Positions 9,129-16,568 of a stretch of 64,000 nt of DNA are shown in pieces. Source of the stretch: Novacetimonas pomaceti (GTDB lineage: Bacteria > Pseudomonadota > Alphaproteobacteria > Acetobacterales > Acetobacteraceae); NCBI RefSeq assembly GCF_003207955.1, contig NZ_NOXG01000007.1, forward strand, positions 1 to 64,000. Direction: 5' to 3'. The translations under genes and the position numbers were made by a program. The number at the start of each line of letters is the position of its first letter. The stretch's first letter is position 1. The notes under the pieces are model-generated. The model saw only the letters and a list, made by a program, of their open reading frames with translations. It did no database searches and had not been told where the DNA came from.

Positions 9129-10772
9129 TCAGAAATTGATGTTCGTGTGGATTCCGAAAATCGCTTCGTTGCCAACGCGCTTCAGGCCGCTGGTGTAACG
9201 CGGGTCAGGGGTGCCCCCCTGCGGGTGCCAGACGTACTGGAAATCGGGCTGCAGCACCAGCCACGGCGTTACCTGCGCCTGATAGGTGACCTCCAGATGG
9301 TTTTCGTTGCCCGGCACCATCGACCCCGCCGCGCGGTTGTACTGCCGCCAGCCCGAACTGGACCGGCCGATGCCCCAGCCCACGCCCACCGTGTCGTTGT
9401 CGCGTCCCCTGAACGGGGCCTTGAGGTTGATGCCCGCGTCGATGGCGAAGCTGATGAGGTTGCGGTCGCCGCTGTTGCCGGTGGCGCGCGCGAAGACGCC
9501 CACCGATTGCGGCGATGTCAGCGACGGCCGCCACAGCATCTGGTCGATGATGCCATAGACCATCCAGTTCCCCCGGTCCCATCGGGGATAGCCCCCCTGC
9601 GCGCCAAGGGAGCCGCCCTGCCGGTTATAGCGGTAATCGGGGAATCTCGCCGTATCGTAAAAACCGCCGAGCTTGTAGATCCCCGGCAGGCCGGGATTTT
9701 TCGTGGCGTGCGTCATGTCCTCCGGCTGCGGGTTGAGCGCGTATTGCAGTTCGGTGATCAGCAGCGCGCCAGTGCCCATGTTGAAGCGGGTGCCGCTGCC
9801 GTCATTGGTGGTCTGGTTCGTCGGGTCGGCCGTATTGCCGCCATCCTGGATGCCAAAGGAATTGTACCGGTTGCCCGGCGGGTTGTCGTCTGCGGCGGCG
9901 AACATGAAGGTAAAGGCGTCGGTCGGCCGGTAACGCAGCCGGATCGCGGGGGAGGAAAGCGGCCATGACGGCCCCCCGCCATACAGGTTGACCGAAGGCG
10001 CCATCGGCCAGCCGAAATTGGCGTTGAGGTAGAGCGATCCGTAATCGCTGATGAGGAATTCGGTATCGAGGTCCTGCTGCCCGATTTTCACGTCAAGCTT
10101 CCCGTTCAGGAAGGACTGCTGGTACCACAGCTCGAACAGGCGGGTGGAGCGGTCGGCCTCGAACCCACTGATCGGGTTGTAGTTGTAAAGATGACCCTGC
10201 GAGATCGAACGGCCGCGCGTCTGCAGCGCGCTGACGTTGAACAGGCCGCCCCGCAGCCCGAACAGCTTTTCAAGGTCCACCGTCAGGGTGGGCGCGGTGA
10301 CCGCGTCATAGGCCGGGCCGGTGCCCGACCCGCGGCCGACATCATTGCCGCTGGGCGCGCCACCGGTCGCGTTGCCCCACAGCTCCTCCACATCCTGAAG
10401 GTTGAAGGTGATGCCGTGTTTGTACAGCCATGGCCGCAATCCCCCCATGTCGCCCAGCAGGTTGCCGCTGGTGTCCAGCGCGCCGCCATCGCCTGAGCCG
10501 GCCGGGGCCTGCGACTCTTCCACCGTCACGATGTCGGTTTCATTGACGGCGGGGCCGGAATTGCCCAGTTCGCGGCGTTCCTTCTGGATTTCGGTGGGGG
10601 GAATGTCCTGCGCGCGGGCGATGGCGGGGATGCCATGGCCCAGCAGGCCGAGAACCATGCCAATCAGCGCCAGGACCGATGGGCGAAGCCTGCGGTGCGT
10701 GGTGGCGGGGGGGCGTGAAACGATATGGCCGCGCGATTCGGAAGGCCGTGCCGTCGGGCTGGATATCGCCAT
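9129..10772 (-). CDS. Carbohydrate-selective porin, OprB family (paralogue 1)
   Basis: This outer-membrane sugar porin has a signal peptide (LALIGMVLGLLGHGIPAIARAQ), the OprB start GDMGGLRPWLYKHGITFNLQ, and a barrel ending in FGIHTNINF. The longest frame starts at 10829, but its first codons overlap a Fur-like element. I prefer the ATG at 10772 (MAISSPTARPSE), which has GGAGA upstream. It is a near-duplicate of the gene at 27372-28973, with most barrel segments identical. In acetic acid bacteria OprB porins admit glucose and other sugars to periplasmic dehydrogenases. The specific sugar is not known. Confidence 0.88.
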   Translation of the reverse strand: MAISSPTARPSESRGHIVSRPPATTHRRLRPSVLALIGMVLGLLGHGIPAIARAQDIPPTEIQKERRELGNSGPAVNETDIVTVEESQAPAGSGDGGALDTSGNLLGDMGGLRPWLYKHGITFNLQDVEELWGNATGGAPSGNDVGRGSGTGPAYDAVTAPTLTVDLEKLFGLRGGLFNVSALQTRGRSISQGHLYNYNPISGFEADRSTRLFELWYQQSFLNGKLDVKIGQQDLDTEFLISDYGSLYLNANFGWPMAPSVNLYGGGPSWPLSSPAIRLRYRPTDAFTFMFAAADDNPPGNRYNSFGIQDGGNTADPTNQTTNDGSGTRFNMGTGALLITELQYALNPQPEDMTHATKNPGLPGIYKLGGFYDTARFPDYRYNRQGGSLGAQGGYPRWDRGNWMVYGIIDQMLWRPSLTSPQSVGVFARATGNSGDRNLISFAIDAGINLKAPFRGRDNDTVGVGWGIGRSSSGWRQYNRAAGSMVPGNENHLEVTYQAQVTPWLVLQPDFQYVWHPQGGTPDPRYTSGLKRVGNEAIFGIHTNINF

Positions 10773-11230
10773 CACTGTGCTGATTCTCCGGTGGATGCCA
10801 GTCTCATTCGTAATGAGAGTGATTCGCATCTACAGGGCATTTCCTGTTATGACAACCCGCCGGATGTCATTTGTGACTGGATTGTGTTCGGAAGAAATAT
10901 TTCCCGGCCATGCCGAATCTAAGGGGCGGAGCAACAGGGACGGGTGCGATCGTGACATCCGGGATTGCCTGTCCATGGTGGATAACCAATTGAATATCAT
11001 AAGGAAATACGGGATGGGGGCAGATGTTGCGGACTGGCCGGGGCGCAATGGCGATGGATCGCGCCTTTCACGCCCGCAGGGGTGGATTGCGGTGATGTGT
11101 GTCAGCAGGCGCGGGTATCGCGATGGACAGGGCGGTGGCCGTGCTGTTGGCCGGCCACCCGCCGTCCTGACCCGACCGGGCGATGCCTGTTTCGCCATCG
11201 CCCGGTCCGGGGGGCGTCACATGCGGGCGT
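10773..11230. other. Intergenic region upstream of OprB 1
   Basis: Besides the Fur-like element and presumed OprB promoter no gene or strong repeat is seen between OprB and the 3' end of the LtrA-like gene. Confidence 0.45.
10810..10828 (-). promoter_or_regulatory. Fur-box-like element upstream of OprB 1
   Basis: On the minus strand the 19-mer reads TGCGAATCACTCTCATTAC, resembling Fur sites of the form GCGAATnAnTCTCATT. It overlaps a perfect palindrome CTCATT-CGT-AATGAG at 10803-10817. It lies 38 nt before the preferred OprB start. Confidence 0.45.
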
Positions 11231-12412
11231 TCAGATGCATGCCCTGTTGCGGGGGATTTTCCCGGAACACAGGATGCTGATGATCAGGAAAAGCGTCGTT
11301 TCGCAGAATGCCAGCCCCCACATGGGAAGGTCCTGCCCGGCGAATCCCGCCACAAGCAGCACGCCGGCGCCCACCACCTGGCCCGACATCAGGCGGCGCG
11401 TCGCAACCCAGCGATAGGCGGTGCTGGCCAGAAGGTAGAGCACCGGGCCAAGCGTCATGACCAGCGCGGGTGCGCCCCGTGCTTCCTCAAGCGGGTTTTC
11501 CAGCAGCAGGTCCATGGCAACCGCGGTGACGATGATCCCGCCGATCAGGACGACATGCAGGTAATGGAAATACGCGCCCATCCGCCCCGGGTCAGGGGAG
11601 CTGGTGATGGCGTGCTCCGCTTCCTCGCTGGAGGTTTCGAAATAAAGCCACCACATGGCGATGGTGCACAGGAAGCTGGCTGCGAAACCGCCCAGTTCGA
11701 TCGATGACCAGTGCTCGCTCTGCGCAAGGGAAAGGCCGGAGGCCATGATCGTTTCACCCAGCGCCACGATCACGAAAAGCTGGCAGCGTTCGACGATGTG
11801 GCTGCCTGAAATGGTCCAGTCCGATGTGTGCGACCGCCCCAGCCCCGGCAGCCAGAACCCGAACATGGGCGAGACATATTCACATGCCACGCCCACAGCC
11901 CACAGCGGCACGCGTGCCTGTGGCGGGGCCAGGCCGCCGGCGATCCAGAAGCAGGCGGCCACGATGCCCCAGCCCAGGATGCGGCGGTAATTGGGGGCCA
12001 GCGGGTGGGATGCCGGCAGGCTGCATACGACAAAGGCGGAACGCCCGACCTGCATGCCGGCGTAACACAGCGCAAAGGCCAGTCCGCGCGCGCCGAATGC
12101 CTCTGGCGCCGCGGCGCCGCAGACAAGGGCCAGCGCCATGGTCAGGAACAGGACCCCGCGCAGGGCCGGCACGCGCGGATCGAACCAGTTCGTGACCCAG
12201 CCCGTATATTGCCATCCCAGCCATGCCGCGAACCACAGGATAAGGGTCTGCATCCCGCCGGTCGGCGTCAGGTGGTGCAGCAGGCCATGACTGATCTGGG
12301 TGACAAGGAAGACATAGACCAGGTCAAAAAATAGCTCCTCGTTCATCACGCGGGCATTGTCCGCGCCCGGTGGCCGCATGAGGGGATGAAGGGGAGCATC
12401 CTGCTGGGTCAT
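11231..12412 (-). CDS. Low-temperature-requirement A (LtrA) family membrane protein
   Basis: The gene encodes a polytopic membrane protein of about 393 residues with some ten helices. It matches the LtrA family in the N-terminal NEELFFDLVYVFLVTQISH motif, the HIVERCQLFVIVALGETI motif and the overall length. The open frame extends upstream to 12526, but those 38 codons come from repeat copy C, so the ATG at 12412 (MTQQDAPLHP) is chosen. LtrA was named from a Listeria cold-growth phenotype. Its biochemical role is not established. Confidence 0.85.
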   Translation of the reverse strand: MTQQDAPLHPLMRPPGADNARVMNEELFFDLVYVFLVTQISHGLLHHLTPTGGMQTLILWFAAWLGWQYTGWVTNWFDPRVPALRGVLFLTMALALVCGAAAPEAFGARGLAFALCYAGMQVGRSAFVVCSLPASHPLAPNYRRILGWGIVAACFWIAGGLAPPQARVPLWAVGVACEYVSPMFGFWLPGLGRSHTSDWTISGSHIVERCQLFVIVALGETIMASGLSLAQSEHWSSIELGGFAASFLCTIAMWWLYFETSSEEAEHAITSSPDPGRMGAYFHYLHVVLIGGIIVTAVAMDLLLENPLEEARGAPALVMTLGPVLYLLASTAYRWVATRRLMSGQVVGAGVLLVAGFAGQDLPMWGLAFCETTLFLIISILCSGKIPRNRACI

Positions 12413-12718
12413 GAAAGGCTCCGTTGGATGGAAACGTGAAGTGACAGGCCGGATTGGAGGCCGTTTGAAAAGGCAGGCCCGATAATACCCAGAAATCGTA
12501 AAGGTTTTTGGTGAAGCTTTTTTCAAAAAGCTTCTGGAAACGCCGCCTTTTGGGGAAAATGCGACACCCGGAAACTTTTATTGTTTTTTATCAACAGCCT
12601 GTTTCCAAGCTGTCTCTTACAGGATGGGGCGGGGGATTGCACCATATCCCGGGCGCCGGAATGGAAACCGGGTTTCCTTATGCAGGGATGCCGTGTCGAT
12701 CACAGGCCCGCCGGGGCG
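12413..12718. other. Intergenic region between LtrA and the 4-TM protein
   Basis: It contains repeat copy C and presumably the LtrA promoter. No gene is supported. Confidence 0.5.
12499..12582 (-). repeat. Double-hairpin intergenic repeat, copy C
   Basis: GTTTTTGGTGAAGC, the AAGCTTTTTTCAAAAAGCTT stem, a second GC-rich stem (CGCCGCCTTTT...AAAATGCG) and ACCCGGAAACTTTT. It is oriented with the 3' end of the leftward 4-TM gene, 136 nt past its stop. Confidence 0.75.
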
Positions 12719-13240
12719 TCACCCACGCAGGAAAACCTTGGGCACGCCTTCGCTGTTGAGGCACGACATGATGATGACCCCGGTCCACAGCGCCAGCGAA
12801 ATGCCCGCCCCCGTGCGTGCGCGCGTCAGGCTGACGGCCTGTCCGCGCAGGGCGGGGATATACAGGCGGTTGTGGCAGATCGCGGCATTGACCAGCGCCA
12901 GCGTCATCAGCAGCAGCTTTGGCGACAGGTAGCCACGGCTGCCGATATGCACCGGGTCGTAGAAGAACAGCAGCACGCCGGAAACCATGGTGACGGCGAA
13001 CAGCCAGTGCATCCACCAGAATGCCAGCCGCGCGACGATGGCGCGTTCCGCGCGGTAATCACGGCGCATGAGGGACAGGTCAAACAGCACGTCCATGCCG
13101 AAAAAGACCGCCATCGCAAGAATGTGTACCAGTCGGACAAGATAATGGACGGGCTGCATCCAGAAATGGAACATGCGGCTGTCGAGCGCCACAAGCAGGT
13201 CATAGGGCAGCCGCATGAACGCCAGGGGATGGGAAATCAT
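12719..13240 (-). CDS. Four-helix membrane protein with histidines in three helices, next to iron genes
   Basis: This integral membrane protein of 173 residues starts at MISHPLAFMRLP. A GAGGTTCCT ribosome site precedes the ATG at 13240, so the longer frame to 13339 is not used. Four hydrophobic segments are visible. Histidines fall within or at the ends of three of them (LVRLVHILAMAVFFGMDVLF, WWMHWLFAVTMVSGVLLFF, LALVNAAICHNRLYI), a pattern compatible with haem b ligation as in small cytochrome b-like or CopD-like proteins. It is divergent from the cupredoxin-FTR1 genes across a shared region holding a Fur box. A redox role in iron uptake is plausible but unproven. Confidence 0.7.
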   Translation of the reverse strand: MISHPLAFMRLPYDLLVALDSRMFHFWMQPVHYLVRLVHILAMAVFFGMDVLFDLSLMRRDYRAERAIVARLAFWWMHWLFAVTMVSGVLLFFYDPVHIGSRGYLSPKLLLMTLALVNAAICHNRLYIPALRGQAVSLTRARTGAGISLALWTGVIIMSCLNSEGVPKVFLRG

Positions 13241-13281
13241 AGGAACCTCACTTGCCGTGAAGGGGGCTGTAGCACATCCGG

Positions 13282-13309
13282 TTGACAATGAGAATAAGTC
13301 GCATAGTAT
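13282..13309 (+). promoter_or_regulatory. Fur-regulated promoter of the cupredoxin-FTR1 operon
   Basis: TTGACA (13282-13287) is followed after 16 nt by TAGTAT (13304-13309). The spacer carries a Fur-box-like AATGAGAATAAGTCGCAT, placed to block RNA polymerase. The divergent 4-TM gene starts 42 nt to the left and may share the operator. Confidence 0.65.
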
Positions 13310-13337
13310 CGCGCCAATAGCGGAGTTCACGACTGAC

Positions 13338-13703
13338 ATGCGCCACGCGACGCCCCTCCTGTCATGTGTCGGCCTTGCCGTCCTTGTCCCCGGCTGGGTC
13401 CCCGGCTGGCCTGTTGCGCCGGCACGGGCGCAGGAACCCGTCCACCTGATCGTCAGGGACCATCATTTCGTCCCCGATCACATTGACGTGCCCGCCGGAC
13501 AGCGTTTCCTGATTTCCCTGACCAATCAGGACGATACGACCGACGAATTCGAAAGCTATGACCTGAAGTTTGAAAAGATCGTCGTCCCCGGCGGCACGAT
13601 TACCGTGCATGCGGGGCCGCTGCATCCGGGGACCTACAAATTCTTCGACGATTACCATCCGGATCAGGCGACCGGCACCGTAACCGCCACGCAGGGACCA
13701 TAG
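13338..13703 (+). CDS. Periplasmic cupredoxin-domain protein of an iron-uptake system
   Basis: The product is about 121 residues long: a signal peptide (LLSCVGLAVLVPGW...APARAQ) followed by a single EfeO-like cupredoxin domain. Conserved features are HHFVPDHIDVPAGQRFLI, DLKFEKIVVPGGTITV and GTYKFFDDYHPDQATGTV. The start at 13338 (MRHATP) gives a clean signal peptide; the longer frame from 13215 runs back through the promoter. The stop is 3 nt before the FTR1 permease ATG. Proteins like this accompany FTR1 permeases and are thought to hold or oxidise iron before transport. Confidence 0.82.
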   Translation: MRHATPLLSCVGLAVLVPGWVPGWPVAPARAQEPVHLIVRDHHFVPDHIDVPAGQRFLISLTNQDDTTDEFESYDLKFEKIVVPGGTITVHAGPLHPGTYKFFDDYHPDQATGTVTATQGP

Positions 13704-13706
13704 GCA

Positions 13707-14540
13707 ATGCTGGGAAGTCTGCTCATCGTTTTTCGTGAGGTGCTGGAGGCGGGGCTGATCGTGGGGATCGTGCTGGCCGCAACCCAGGGCATTCCCCGTC
13801 GCGGCCGCTGGGTCGCCGGGGGCATCGCGGCGGGCGCCGTCGGCGCGGGGATTGTCGCACTGTTCGCCGGTCGCCTGTCGCAGGCGCTGTCGGGCAACGG
13901 GCAGGATGTCTTTTCGGCGTCCATCCTGTGCCTCGCGGTCGTGATGCTGGGCTGGCACACCGTATGGATGACGCGCCATGGCCGCGAAATGGCGGGCGAC
14001 ATGCGCGTGCTGGGGGCGGAGGTCGCATCGGGCGAACGCTCCCTGAGCGCGATGGCGGTGGTCGTCGCGGTCGCCGTCCTGCGTGAAGGGATGGAGGTCG
14101 TGCTGTTCCTGTACGGCATCGCCGTTTCCACCCATTCCGGCCCGCTGGCGATGCTGACGGGCGGGCTGCTGGGCATTGTCGCGGGGGGCGGGGTGTCGTG
14201 GCTGCTGTATCGCGGCCTGATCATCATTCCGCTGCATCGCCTGTTCGGCGTGACCGCCATGCTGATCGCCTTCCTTGCCGCGGGAATGGCCAGTCAGGCG
14301 GCGGCGCTGCTGGCGGGGGACGACCTGATCCCGGCATGCGGGTATGAAATGTGGGACACGTCGTGGCTGCTGTCCGATGGCAGCATGACCGGCCGCGCGG
14401 CCAAGGCGCTGTTCGGGTATTCCGACCGCCCCATGGGCGTCCAGCTGATCGCGTGGGTCGTGACGCTGGTGGTGATGGTCGTCGCCACCCGGCTTGCGCA
14501 ACGCAGGCCGGCGGGGCGCGTGCCGCAGGGGACGGCCTGA
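13707..14540 (+). CDS. FTR1-family high-affinity iron permease (EfeU/FetM-like)
   Basis: This 277-residue inner-membrane permease has about seven helices. Both diagnostic REGLE-type motifs are present: REVLE at residues 10-14 and REGME at 126-130, whose glutamates line the iron path. The protein lacks the long periplasmic N-terminal domain of FetM. It directly follows the cupredoxin gene and faces the P19 gene across repeat copy D. Ferric or ferrous iron import is well supported by the family. Confidence 0.9.
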   Translation: MLGSLLIVFREVLEAGLIVGIVLAATQGIPRRGRWVAGGIAAGAVGAGIVALFAGRLSQALSGNGQDVFSASILCLAVVMLGWHTVWMTRHGREMAGDMRVLGAEVASGERSLSAMAVVVAVAVLREGMEVVLFLYGIAVSTHSGPLAMLTGGLLGIVAGGGVSWLLYRGLIIIPLHRLFGVTAMLIAFLAAGMASQAAALLAGDDLIPACGYEMWDTSWLLSDGSMTGRAAKALFGYSDRPMGVQLIAWVVTLVVMVVATRLAQRRPAGRVPQGTA

Positions 14541-14585
14541 AGACGGCCCGTTGATAAGGGACCGTTTGAAAATAACCTTTTGATA

Positions 14586-14666
14586 AAGAAGTTTTTGGGT
14601 GCCGCCTTTTTCCAAAAAGGCGGCGTTCTTCGAAGCTTTTTGAAAAAAGCTTCACCAAAAACTTCT
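14586..14666 (+). repeat. Double-hairpin intergenic repeat, copy D
   Basis: AAGTTTTTGGGTGCCGCC stem, GGCGGCGTTCTTCGAAGC, the AAGCTTTTTG stem and CACCAAAAACTTC. It follows the FTR1 stop by 45 nt in the standard orientation and lies between convergent genes. Confidence 0.85.
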
Positions 14667-14725
14667 TTTCCTGATGCGCACGGGCCGGGCATGGTCGCCC
14701 ATGTCCCGGCCCGCTCCGCGCGATC

Positions 14726-15259
14726 CTATTTCTGGGGATAGGAGAATGTGAACTTCTCGGTAAACGGCTCCCAGAAGCCCGGGGTGCCGGTTTCCTTGTC
14801 CACGTGATGCAAAAAGCCGTTATGTTCCGGCGAGGAGTAGCGGAGTTCCACCGTATACCTGCCGGGGCCGCCCATGCGCACGTTGTTGGCGTAATGCGGG
14901 CCATCCTTGGCCGTCATCGCGCGCATCGTGCCGCTGCTGCTGAAGGAGGATCCCTCCTTCGTCAGGGTGTAGTCGATCGTCAGGTAGGGGATCCATGCCC
15001 CATCGGGATAACCCCAGACATTGTCCGCCGTGGCGTGGACATCGGTTTCAAGGTGGATCGTGTCATTGCCCATCGGCATGCCGGCGGGCATGGGCGCCAT
15101 GTCCACCCCGATCAGGTAGCTTGCGGCGATTTCCATGTCATGGGCCTGCACCGGCCCGCCGATCGGGTATTCACGGGCCTGCGCCTGTGAAACCGTCGCG
15201 GCAAGGCCCGTCACAAGGCCGGCGGCCAGAAGACCTTTTGCGAACTGCATGTTTTTCAA
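14726..15259 (-). CDS. Periplasmic iron-binding protein, P19/FetP/Tp34 family
   Basis: This 177-residue exported protein has a signal peptide ending near TVSQAQA. It carries P19-family landmarks: GMPMGNDTIHLETDVHA with metal-binding Met, Glu and His, then WIPYLTIDYTL and NNVRMGGPGRYTVELRY. P19 dimers bind copper and iron at these residues and hand iron to FTR1-type permeases. Here the permease is the convergent neighbour. Its own promoter carries a strong Fur box, so both arms of the system should respond to iron. Confidence 0.9.
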   Translation of the reverse strand: MKNMQFAKGLLAAGLVTGLAATVSQAQAREYPIGGPVQAHDMEIAASYLIGVDMAPMPAGMPMGNDTIHLETDVHATADNVWGYPDGAWIPYLTIDYTLTKEGSSFSSSGTMRAMTAKDGPHYANNVRMGGPGRYTVELRYSSPEHNGFLHHVDKETGTPGFWEPFTEKFTFSYPQK

Positions 15260-15657
15260 CCTCTGTCAGCAGGAATGGGGATGGGGAACATCCGCGACCG
15301 GTCATGCCCCCCGGCGTCATCCGGCGATGGCGCGCGGAAAAGTCGTGGAATCACCAATGAAGATACGAACATGTGATAATAATGGGACCTGCCCGCGCAG
15401 CCTCGGCGCGGCGGGCGCGGGGCGGGTTCCGATGAACGTCCCAACAATATGAGAATAATTATCAATGTCAATATAAGGGCACGACCGCCCGGTGAAAAAG
15501 CCCGCGACATTTTCCCCACATTTGCGTCATGACCCGGCCGTGCCGGTGTATGGGAAAAACCGTCAGCCGGGGCGTCGCGTTCAACGGACGGTGATGCAGG
15601 TTATGGTCCCCCATTTCCGCCGGACGGTATAGGATTGCCCCACATCAGCAGGAGAAC
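15260..15657. other. Intergenic region upstream of the P19 gene
   Basis: It contains the Fur-controlled P19 promoter with a long leader of about 175 nt and the ribosome site of the rightward SDR gene. No additional gene is supported. Confidence 0.5.
15444..15471 (-). promoter_or_regulatory. Fur-box promoter of the P19 gene
   Basis: Minus strand: TTGACA (15471-15466), 16-nt spacer, TATTGT (15449-15444). The spacer reads TTGATAATTATTCTCA, a close match to the Fur-box core, and overlaps both promoter elements. Confidence 0.75.
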
Positions 15658-16431
15658 ATGATGATGCGCGTATCGGGAAAAGTTGCGCTGGTGACTGGCG
15701 CGGCGCTGGGTATCGGCAGGGCGACGGCGGGGCTTCTGGCGAAAGAGGGGGCGAAGGTCGTCATCGCCGACCTCAAGGCTGCGGAGGGGCAGGCCGCCGT
15801 CGCGGAAATAGAAGCCGCCGGAGGGGAGGCCATGTTCGTCGAACTGAACGTGGCGGACGAGGAGGACTGGAAAAAGGCGATGGCGGCCGTCATCGCGCGT
15901 TTCGGGCGTCTGGACATCGCGGTCAACAACGCGGGCATCGCGTGGTCGGGCACGGTGGAAAGCACGGACCTCGCGGCATGGCGGCGGGTGCAGTCGATCA
16001 ACCTTGACGGTGTGTTCCTTGGCACGAAATACGCGGTGGAGGCGATGAAACCGCACAGGTCGGGTTCGATCGTCAACCTGTCCTCCATCGAGGGGCTGGT
16101 GGGCGATCCTACCCTTGCCGCCTATAACGCCAGCAAGGGCGGCGTGCGGCTGTTCACGAAATCCGCTGCCCTGCACTGCGCTAAATCCGGCTACAGGATC
16201 CGGGTCAATTCCGTGCATCCCGGCTATATCTGGACGCCGATGGTCCAGGGGCTGACCCATGACACCCCCGATCAGGAGGCGGCGCGCCAGAAGCTGATCG
16301 CGCTGCACCCGCTGGGCCATCTGGGGGAGCCGGATGACATCGCCTATGGCATCCTGTTCCTTGCCTCTGACGAATCAAAGTTCATGACCGGCAGCGAACT
16401 GGTGATCGATGGCGGCTATACCGCGCAGTAA
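15658..16431 (+). CDS. SDR-family NAD(P)-dependent oxidoreductase
   Basis: This classical short-chain dehydrogenase has 257 residues: the Rossmann glycine motif TGAALGIG near the N-terminus, NNAG at about residue 87, a catalytic Ser/Tyr/Lys set (LSS and YNASKGG) and the C-terminal VIDGGYTAQ. AGGAG precedes the ATG. The closest familiar relatives are alcohol or cyclopentanol-type dehydrogenases, but the substrate cannot be assigned. It is monocistronic and ends before repeat copy E. Confidence 0.88.
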   Translation: MMMRVSGKVALVTGAALGIGRATAGLLAKEGAKVVIADLKAAEGQAAVAEIEAAGGEAMFVELNVADEEDWKKAMAAVIARFGRLDIAVNNAGIAWSGTVESTDLAAWRRVQSINLDGVFLGTKYAVEAMKPHRSGSIVNLSSIEGLVGDPTLAAYNASKGGVRLFTKSAALHCAKSGYRIRVNSVHPGYIWTPMVQGLTHDTPDQEAARQKLIALHPLGHLGEPDDIAYGILFLASDESKFMTGSELVIDGGYTAQ

Positions 16432-16458
16432 AACTGGTCCTGACAGAAATCATTGATT

Positions 16459-16539
16459 AAAAGTTTTTGGGTGCCGCCTTTTATCTAAAAAGGCGGCGTT
16501 CTTTAAAGCTTTTTGAAAAAGCTTCACCAAAAACTTCTT
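16459..16539 (+). repeat. Double-hairpin intergenic repeat, copy E
   Basis: AAAAGTTTTTGGGTGCCGCC stem with AAAAAGGCGGC, then AAAGCTTTTTGAAAAAGCTT and CACCAAAAACTTC. It begins 27 nt after the SDR stop and lies between convergent genes. Confidence 0.85.
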
Positions 16540-16568
16540 TACGATTTGCCCAAGGGCGCGCGGGGCCG

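Noticed and set aside
12413..12526. N-terminal 38 codons of the LtrA frame, and similar short frames reading MVKLFAKSF or KKLHQK
   Set aside because: They are translations of the double-hairpin repeat. Their similarity to one another comes from the repeat, not from shared protein function.
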